DNA of 64,000 nt from Gibbula magus (lineage: Eukaryota > Mollusca > Gastropoda > Trochida > Trochidae), in assembly GCA_936450465.1 (NCBI GenBank), contig OW388297.1:57404989-57468988 (forward strand). Direction: 5' to 3'. The position numbers and the translations under genes were made by a program. Positions 34,801 through 43,800 of this stretch are shown piece by piece. The first letter of the stretch is position 1; every line of letters begins with the position of its first letter. The notes below the pieces were generated by a model. The model searched no databases. It was not told the origin of the DNA and saw nothing but the letters and a program-made list of their open reading frames with translations.

Positions 34801-37800
34801 TTGGTCTATCATCACCAATATGATGGAACACTTGTCGTCAAGAGCCTTGGTAATGTCATGATGAACACGAAGAAGCGCCGTCTCTGTTGAATGTCCTACT
34901 CGATAGGCAGATTGAAAGTTGTCCTGTAGGTTATTAGATGTTAGATGATGTTGAAGACGAGACGAAACAACCTTTTCCAAGACTTTAGACAGGAATGGTA
35001 GGTTAGATACCGGACGGTAGTTCTTCATTGTCTCCTTGTCTAATCCTGATTTCTTGAGAAGGGGTCTGACGATAGCTTTCTTGAAACTGGTTGGGAGTTG
35101 AGATTCAGACAGTGACTTGTTTAATATTGCTGTGATGAGAGGAAGAACATGCTCCAGGCATTGCTTCAGTAGCCATGTTGGGACTGGATCAAGCTCACAG
35201 GATTTCAGTGGTGCTTTCAGGATCACTTTCTGTACTTCCTCCTGGGTAACCGGTGTGAAATGTGTCAGACGTTCTCCAGAAAACTCCCTGTCAACTGCCA
35301 TTGACGTGTTATCTTGGACATCCAAACCAGAAGATGGGATATTGTCTCTTATTGTGGCAACTTTGTTGGTGAAAAAATCGCCGAACTTGTTTGCTAGAGT
35401 TTTATCAGAGGAACATGATGGTAAAGGAGTCTTTCCTGACTGTCCCATAAGGTTCTTTGTGAGTCCGAAAAGTTGTTTATGATCAGTCTTGCTTTCAGCA
35501 ATTCGCTCAGAATAATGATCTCTCTTGGTCTTGATTAGCAGTTTACCATATTCCTTGCACTTGTCCTTGAAGAGTTGTTTGTGCACGCAAAGTTGAGTTC
35601 TTCTCCACTGTCGCTCTGCAGCGCGACGAGAATGCTTCATCTCTCTGAGCTCGTCTGTGTACCATGGAGCATTTGGTCTCAGCTTGATGGTCTTTGTTTG
35701 CAGAGGGGCATGTTTGTTAATCAGAGAATCAAATCCGCCGTGGTAGGCTTGAACAAGCTCTTCCAAGGAACCGTCAGTGCGCTGAAGGTCGGTTGACTTC
35801 GCCATGTCCTCACGGAAAGCTGGGATGGAGATAGCTCTGTATCTGCGGAAAGTACGTCGTTGTCGTGTCGGTTTTGGTTTCGAACAGTTCAGGGATGAGT
35901 GTATTGCCAGATGATCACCAGATGGGTTTCCCATTTTGTATTTCCATTTTATAGCTGTTTCTGTACAGGACTTGAAAACCATAATGCTGAGATCAGTACA
36001 GGTTGAGAAACTGAACAATATTCTTATATAGCATGAATTTATTATACCCCCAACCTAAAAAGGTCAGGGGTATATAGTAATACCAATGATTCCGTCCGTC
36101 TGTCAGTCTGAAGACAATTTTTGTCCGATCAATTACAGAAAAACTATTCATCTCATCCTCTTCAAATTTGGTACATGTCTTCTTTACCAATAGGAGAGGT
36201 GCAGTGCGAAGTTTATTAATTAATTAATTTTTGGCGAATTTTTTTAGTTTTTAACTTCGTCAAATTATGAGCAATTTTTGTCCAATCGATAACAGAATAA
36301 CTATTCATCTCATCCTTTTAAAATTTGGCACATGTCTTCTTCACCACTAGGAGAGGTGCAGTGCAAATTGTAACATGATATGGTGAATTTTTGGCAATTT
36401 TTTATATTTTTTTACTTCGTCATATTCAAAGCTAGAATGAATGAAGCTACTTATGTGTTGTGATTTGTTGACTTTATCATTTTCTTTTTCATGTAACTTT
36501 CATCACAAGCTACTTCTGTGTTCTTGTTGAGTTTACTAATTTATATTTCCACTGGTTATATTTTTGGAAAGTTAAATTTTCTTTCCTTTCAGCCATAAAC
36601 TGCTGTATATCCCTCACTGTACCTACAGGGGTGTGCTTCCATGTACCTGTTGTTGCAAGTCACTCGAATGAATCATTATGAAGGATTGATTCCAAAATAA
36701 AGTTGAAATCGGTCGTAATGGCAGTAGTGTTTTATGTTACCCATACTTTTTCAAGTTACTATTATTCCTTCTTTTACTTAAACCCTTTTTTACATGAAGA
36801 GACTTGTCCTACCTTTTTCACAAACAGGTTAATCTTAGCAATTACATTTCATAGCTTATCAATCCTTAGGTGTGCAGATACCTCTCACTTTAAGTAAAAT
36901 AAAAATGTCAAACTTTAACAGTCTGGGGGATTAATTAGCCACGCTCACTTTTTTGCTTGTTATTTATGATTTGAAAAACGTTTTAACAAAAAAAAGTGAG
37001 TGATTAAGGATTTATCAAACAATAAAGCGCATTAATCATTGTTCAATATATTTTAGATTTTTCACACTTTGCAGGAGAAAGAGCCGACTGTTCATGTTAC
37101 AATCCGTTTACGATTGCATGATATTTATCTGCATGATTAAAATTATTTCATATGTCAGACTGTTATATCATAATCTTAGACTATTATGTTAGACTGCAAT
37201 TATAGTAAATGAAATTATCATCACATAATATTTTGGGGATTTTTCAATTTATTTTTACTATTCTAAGCTTAATTTTTATACCCACCTGAATGAGGGCATA
37301 TAGCCTGTAATTTAGCTTTTAGCCATTGTGTGTTATTTTTTCATTTAGCAATTTTTAGTGCCAAATCACATTTTGTTCTGCCATTCAATCTTTTTTAATA
37401 CACTGACTCGAGATATAAATTTATTCTGATGTTATCTCATATATTTTTATGCATGTACTTACTTGTAAAATATTTATGAACATTTTCAAATTAAATTTTG
37501 TAAATACAGCAATTGTTTTCTTTATTCCACCAGTTTATGCTTTGTGTCCCACAGAAGAAGTATTTTATTTGTCAGGAGCAACTTTCTAGAGCTGTGGAAA
37601 ACCAGACACATAGATATGTTCAACAGATTGGGATATAGACAATCTAAATGAATTTAACTGGCAATTTGTTTTATTATACTACATTACTATAATGTATTAA
37701 AATAAATAATATATAAAAAAACTGTCAGAATTATTTAGATTTGAGTATAATAGGGTTTTCTGCCAGTGAAGAATTGTCCATATGAATCCACCTGTAGGAG

Positions 37801-40800
37801 ACATGTGATATCTCCCACTTGTATCGGAAGTCTCCAGTTTATCAAGCCTCACTCACCCCCTATAGACTAACATTTAGTCTCAGAAATATTTGTTTCTTAC
37901 CAGCAAAATTTTAAAAACAATTCAAATAATTATACAAAATGGAGCCCTAAAGATGCCTTAATTCCTAGAGCTGTGTAATCTAGACTTTCTATAATTTTCT
38001 AGACTGGGTTTGTCGTCGATTGAATATTTTGCTCTAGCATCTGTATTACAGATCACCCCCTACTGCCCAGAGGTCAAAATCTACCGCTTTTTTAGAATTT
38101 ACCTGGTAAAAAAAGCAAGCGGAATCAAAGACTTAATTTGCACTGAATCGGCAACATTATCTCATGAGACGCTATGTATGCAAACACTGTCTGATTCCTT
38201 GATCATATTTTCTTGACAACAAACAAAGTTAAGAATATGTTACTTTAACTCAAGGTAAACGGGGGTATAAAGCAGTTATTCCGTCCGTCCTTCTGTTCGG
38301 TCAATTTTCTCAAAAAACATTATGTGTACATCAACCTCAGGTTTCAATTGGACAAGTTTTCTCCTCCCTTCACAAAGTGTCCACTGTAGCTGTAAATACA
38401 TCAGTCTCCTCCCTTAACAAAGAGTCCACTGTAGCTGTAAATACACCAGTCTCCTCCCTTCACAAAGTGTCCACTGTAGCTGTAAATACATCAGTCTCCT
38501 CCCTTCACAAAGTGTTCACTGTAGCTGTAAATACACCAGTCTCCTCCCTTCACAAAGAGTCCACTGTAGCTGTAAATACATCAGTCTCCTCCCTTCACAA
38601 AGTGTCCACTGTAGCTGTAAATACATCAGTCTCCTCCCTTCACAAAGTGTTCACTGTAGCTGTAAATACATCAGTCTCCTCCCTTCACAAAGAGTCCACT
38701 CTAGCTGTAAATACATCAGTCTCCTCCCTTCACAAAGTGTCCACTGTAGCTGTAAATACATCAGTCTCCTCCCTTCACAAAGAGTCCACTGTAGCTGTAA
38801 ATACACCAGTCTCCTCCCTTCACAAAATGTCCACTGTAGCTGTAAATACATCAGTCTTCTCCCTTCACAAAGTGTTCACTGTAGCTGTAAATACATCAGT
38901 CTCCTCCCTTCACAAAGTGTCCACTGTAGCTGTAAATACACCAGTCTCCTCCCTTCACAAAGTGTCCACTGTAGCTGTAAATACATCAGTCTCCTCCCTT
39001 CACAAAGTGTCCACTGTAGCTGTAAATACACCAGTCTCCTCCCTTCACAAAGTGTCCACTGTAGCTGTAATACATCAGTCTCCTCCCTTCACAAAGTGTC
39101 CACTGTAGCTGTAAATACATCAGTCTAGTCCCTGCACAAAGTGTCCGCTGTAGCTGTAAATACATCAGTCTCCTCCCTTCACAAAGTGTCCACTGTAGCT
39201 GTAATACATCAGTCTCCTCCCTTAACAAAGTGTCCACTGTAGCTGTGAATACACCAGTCTCCTCCCTTCACAAAGTGTCCACTGTAGCTGTAATACATCA
39301 GTCTCCTCCCTTCACAAAGTGTCCACTGTAGCTGTAAATACATCAGTCTCCTCCCTCCACAAAGTGTCCACTGTAGCTGTAAATACATCAGTCTCCCCCT
39401 TCACAAAGACTCCACTGTAGCTGTAAATACATCAGTCTCCTCCCTTCACAAAGTGTCCACTGTAGCTGTAAATACATCAGTCTCCTCCCTTCACAAAGAG
39501 TCCACTGTAGCTGTAAATACATCAGTCTCCTCCCTCCACAAAGTGTCCACTGTAGCTGTAAATACATCAGTCTCCTCCCTTCACAAAGTGTCCGCTGTAG
39601 CTGTAAATACACCAGTCTCCTCCCTTCACAAAGAGTCCACTGTAGCTGTAAATACATTAGTCTCCTCCCTTCACAAAGAGTCCACTGTAGCTGTAAATAC
39701 ACCAGTCTCCTCCCTTCACAAAGTCCACTGTAGCTGTAAATACATCAGTCTAGTCCCTGCACAAAGTGTCCGCTGTAGCTGTAAATACATCAGTCTCCTC
39801 CCTTCACAAAGTGTCCACTGTAGCTGTAATACATCAGTCTCCTCCCTTAACAAAGTGTCCACTGTAGCTGTGAATACACCAGTCTCCTCCCTTCACAAAG
39901 TGTCCACTGTAGCTGTAATACATCAGTCTCCTCCCTTCACAAAGTGTCCACTGTAGCTGTAAATACATCAGTCTCCTCCCTCCACAAAGTGTCCACTGTA
40001 GCTGTAAATACATCAGTCTCCACCCTCCACAAAGTGTCCACTGTAGCTGTAAATACATCAGTCTCCCCCTTCACAAAGACTCCACTGTAGCTGTAAATAC
40101 ATCAGTCTCCTCCCTTCACAAAGTGTCCACTGTAGCTGTAAATACATCAGTCTCCTCCCTTCACAAAGAGTCCACTGTAGCTGTAAATACATCAGTCTCC
40201 TCCCTCCACAAAGTGTCCACTGTAGCTGTAAATACATCAGTCTCCTCCCTTCACAAAGTGTCCGCTGTAGCTGTAAATACACCAGTCTCCTCCCTTCACA
40301 AAGAGTCCACTGTAGCTGTAAATACATTAGTCTCCTCCCTTCACAAAGAGTCCACTGTAGCTGTAAATACATTAGTCTCCTCCCTCCACAAAGTGTCCAC
40401 TGTAGCTGTAAATACATCAGTCTCCTCCCTTCACAAAGTGTCCGCTGTAGCTGTAAATACACCAGTCTCCTCCCTTCACAAAGTGTCCACTGTAGCTGTA
40501 AATACATCAGTCTCCCCCTTCACAAAGAGTCCACTGTAGCTGTAAATACATCAGTCTCCTCCCTTCACAAAGACTCCACTGTAGCTGTAAATACATCAGT
40601 CTCCTCCCTTCACAAAGACTCCACTGTAGCTGTAAATACATCAGTCTCCTCCCTTCACAAAATGTCCACTGTAGCTGTAAATACATCAGTCTCCTCCCTT
40701 CACAAAGTGTCCACTGTAGCTGTAAATACATCAGTCTCCTCCCTTCACAAAGTGTTCACTGTAGCTGTAAATACATCAGTCTCCTCCCTTCACAAAGTGT

Positions 40801-43800
40801 CCACTGTAGCTGTAAATACATCAGTCTCCTCCCTTCACAAAGAGTCCACTGTAGCTGTAAATACATTAGTCTCCTCCCTTCACAAAGTGTTCACTGTAGC
40901 TGTAAATACATCAGTCTCCTCCCTTCACAAAGTGTCCACTGTAGCTGTAAATACATCAGTCTCCTCCCTTCACAAAGTGTTCACTGTAGCTGTAAATACA
41001 TCAGTCTCCTCCCTTCACAAAGTGTCCACTGTAGCTGTAAATACATCAGTCTCCTCCCTTCACAAAGAGTCCACTGTAGCTGTAAATACATTAGTCTCCT
41101 CCCTTCACAAAGTGTTCACTGTAGCTGTAAATACATCAGTCTCCTCCCTTCACAAAGAGTCCACTGTAGCTGTAAATACATCAGTCTCCTCCCTTCACAA
41201 AGTGTCCACTGTAGCTGTAAATACATCAGTCTCCTCCCTTCACAAAGAGTCCACTGTAGCTGTAAATACATTAGTCTCCTCCCTTCACAAAGAGTCCACT
41301 GTAGCTGTAAATACATTAGTCTCCTCCCTTCACAAAGAGTCCACTGTAGCTGTAAATACATTAGTCTCCTCCCTTCACAAAGTGTCCACTGTAGCTGTAA
41401 ATACATCAGTCTCCTCCCTTCACAAAGAGTCCACTGTAGCTGTAAATACATCAGTCTCCTCCCTCCACAAAGAGTCCACTGTAGCTGTAAATACACCAGT
41501 CTCCTCCCTTCACAAAGTGTCCACTGTAGCTGTAAATACATCAGTCTCCTCCCTCCACAAAGTGTCCACTGTAGCTGTAAATACATCAGTCTCCTCCCTC
41601 CACAAAGTGTCCACTGTAGCTGTAAATACATCAGTCTCCTCCCTTCACAAAGTGTCCACTGTAGCTGTAAATACACCAGTCTCCTCCCTTCACAAAGTGT
41701 CCACTGTAGCTGTAAATACATCAGTCTCCTCCCTTCACAAAGTGTCCACTGTAGCTGTAAATACACCAGTCTCCTCCCTTCACAAAGTGTCCACTGTAGC
41801 TGTAAATACCAGTCTCCTCCCTTCAAAAAGTGTCCGCTGTAGCTGTAAATACATCAGTCTCCTCCCTTCACAAAGTGTCCACTGTAGCTGTAAATACATC
41901 AGTCTCCTCCCTTCACAAAGTGTCCACTGTAGCTGTAAATACACCAGTCTCCTCCCTTCACAAAGTGTCCACTGTAGCTGTAAATACACCAGTCTCCTCC
42001 CTTCACAAAGTGTCCACTGTAGCTGTAAATACATCAGTCTCCTCCCTTCACAAAGTGTCCACTGTAGCTGTAAATACACCAGTCTCCTCCCTTCACAAAG
42101 AGTCCACTGTAGCTGTAAATACATCAGTGTCCTCCCTTCACAAAGTGTCCACTGTAGCTGTAAATATATCAGTCTCCTCCCTTCACAAAGTGTCCACTGT
42201 AGCTGTAAATACACCAGTCTCCTCCCTTCACAAAGAGTCCACTGTAGCTGTAAATACATCAGTCTCCTCCCTTCACAAAGTGTCCACTGTAGCTGTAAAT
42301 ATACCAGTGTACTCTCTTGACAAAATTGCAGCATGGACACAGCATTTTTGAGAGAGAGAACTGTTCTACCCACAGTCAGGTTTGGGTGCAATGCTACATT
42401 GAATTTCAGTGTAGTACCACCTATGGTCCGCTAGTTCCAGCCGATGCTTGTAAGTTTCACCCCAATACATAGCCCTGCCCTAATACTAGCAGCCGCGATG
42501 TAAGTGAAATACTCATGAAAGCGGTGTTACACCCTAACTCACCTCACCTCTCTTGACAAAGTGTCCACTTCAGCTATGTATATCCAGTTCCTTTAGACTT
42601 CTTTCTTCATTTGCAGGTGATCCAGGAGCCATATTCCAGGGTTTGGTGAAGTTGCCAGAGGGTCAGCGAGAGCAGATGAGGAACGTCATCCGTGGAATCA
42701 TGGAGTTGCCGCAGCTGATTCAGCCTCTTTCTGATGTTGTGAGTCATTTGTGATGTCATGTGTCAAAACATCTGGATCTCTATCCTTCCTTCTTGTGTTT
42801 CTTCAAAAAAATTCAAAAATTGTTCAGAATTTTATATTCAAGCTTTAAGTCAAGTTGTAGAACACTTTTAGAGGCAGCCTTTTGCTTTATATTTTTTGGT
42901 ATATGGGTATTGAAAATTTTTCTTCTGTGTTTAATGTAATCTAATTTTGATGACTTTTCTTGATAAAAACAACTCATTTGATATAATGTATACAATAGTG
43001 CTAAGGAATGGCTGGTGGTAAACTGGCTTTATGTTTTACTTCAATGCAGTGTCCTATCCTTTAACGTTGATAGTTGAACAAGGTGCAGGCTTCATGATAT
43101 ACTTAGCAAATACTAAACATCAGCTAGTCTACTCCACGTCCAGCATGGTTTAGTGATCTTGGGGCTGGGACGTCTCTGGGATCCACTTAAGGATGCTGTG
43201 GTGGACCAACCAAAGGTTGGTAAGAAGAGAGGAAGGGAGGAAGAACCACCAGGAACCAGAGTTGGATCTTGGGGCTGGGACGTCTCTGGGATCCACTTAA
43301 GGATACTTAGCAAATGAACAAATTCTATGAATTTAGTTCAGCCTGTGTTTAAAATCCTTCCAATTACTGATGTTTTATATGTACCAGTGAAGTAAGCTTT
43401 AAAAGTAGCCAGCCGAATTGTTATTTTGACAAAATTACAATTAAGATTTCAAAATTTTAAAAAACTAACCTTCCCAGATTTTTTTAGAGGCCTTATTTCA
43501 TACACCTTATGCTGCATGTATCTAGTGTCTTGTAATTTTAACCCCCCAAAGCTGCTTATATAGTTGAAAGTTCATTAAATGTTCATTCTTAACAAAATTT
43601 GGTAAAGCATCATTTCATACATGTACTATATTTGAAGTCTTATTTCTGTCCAGATGCATCAGGCAGAGTTGTTTGTTGACAACAACATTGAGAAGACAAC
43701 GAATCTGGACAACCTGCGTGGGAAGATCGGATCTTTGGACGACGATCTGCAGCAGTTTCTCACACTCGTGGGCTTCCAGATCAAGGTATTCTTGTTTTTG

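Noticed and set aside
38363..42325. Regularly spaced repeats as a CRISPR array
   Set aside because: Units are contiguous with no unique spacers, and the window is clearly eukaryotic.
38377..42351. Long open frames (up to 552 codons) encoding a 15-residue repeat protein
   Set aside because: They result from a 45-bp minisatellite without stops; frames break at rare 42-44-bp units and also exist antisense, and the region is within a gasdermin intron.
42352..42752. Independent small gene around 42.5 kb
   Set aside because: The open frame at 42553-42753 is just gasdermin exon 4 plus intron sequence on either side.
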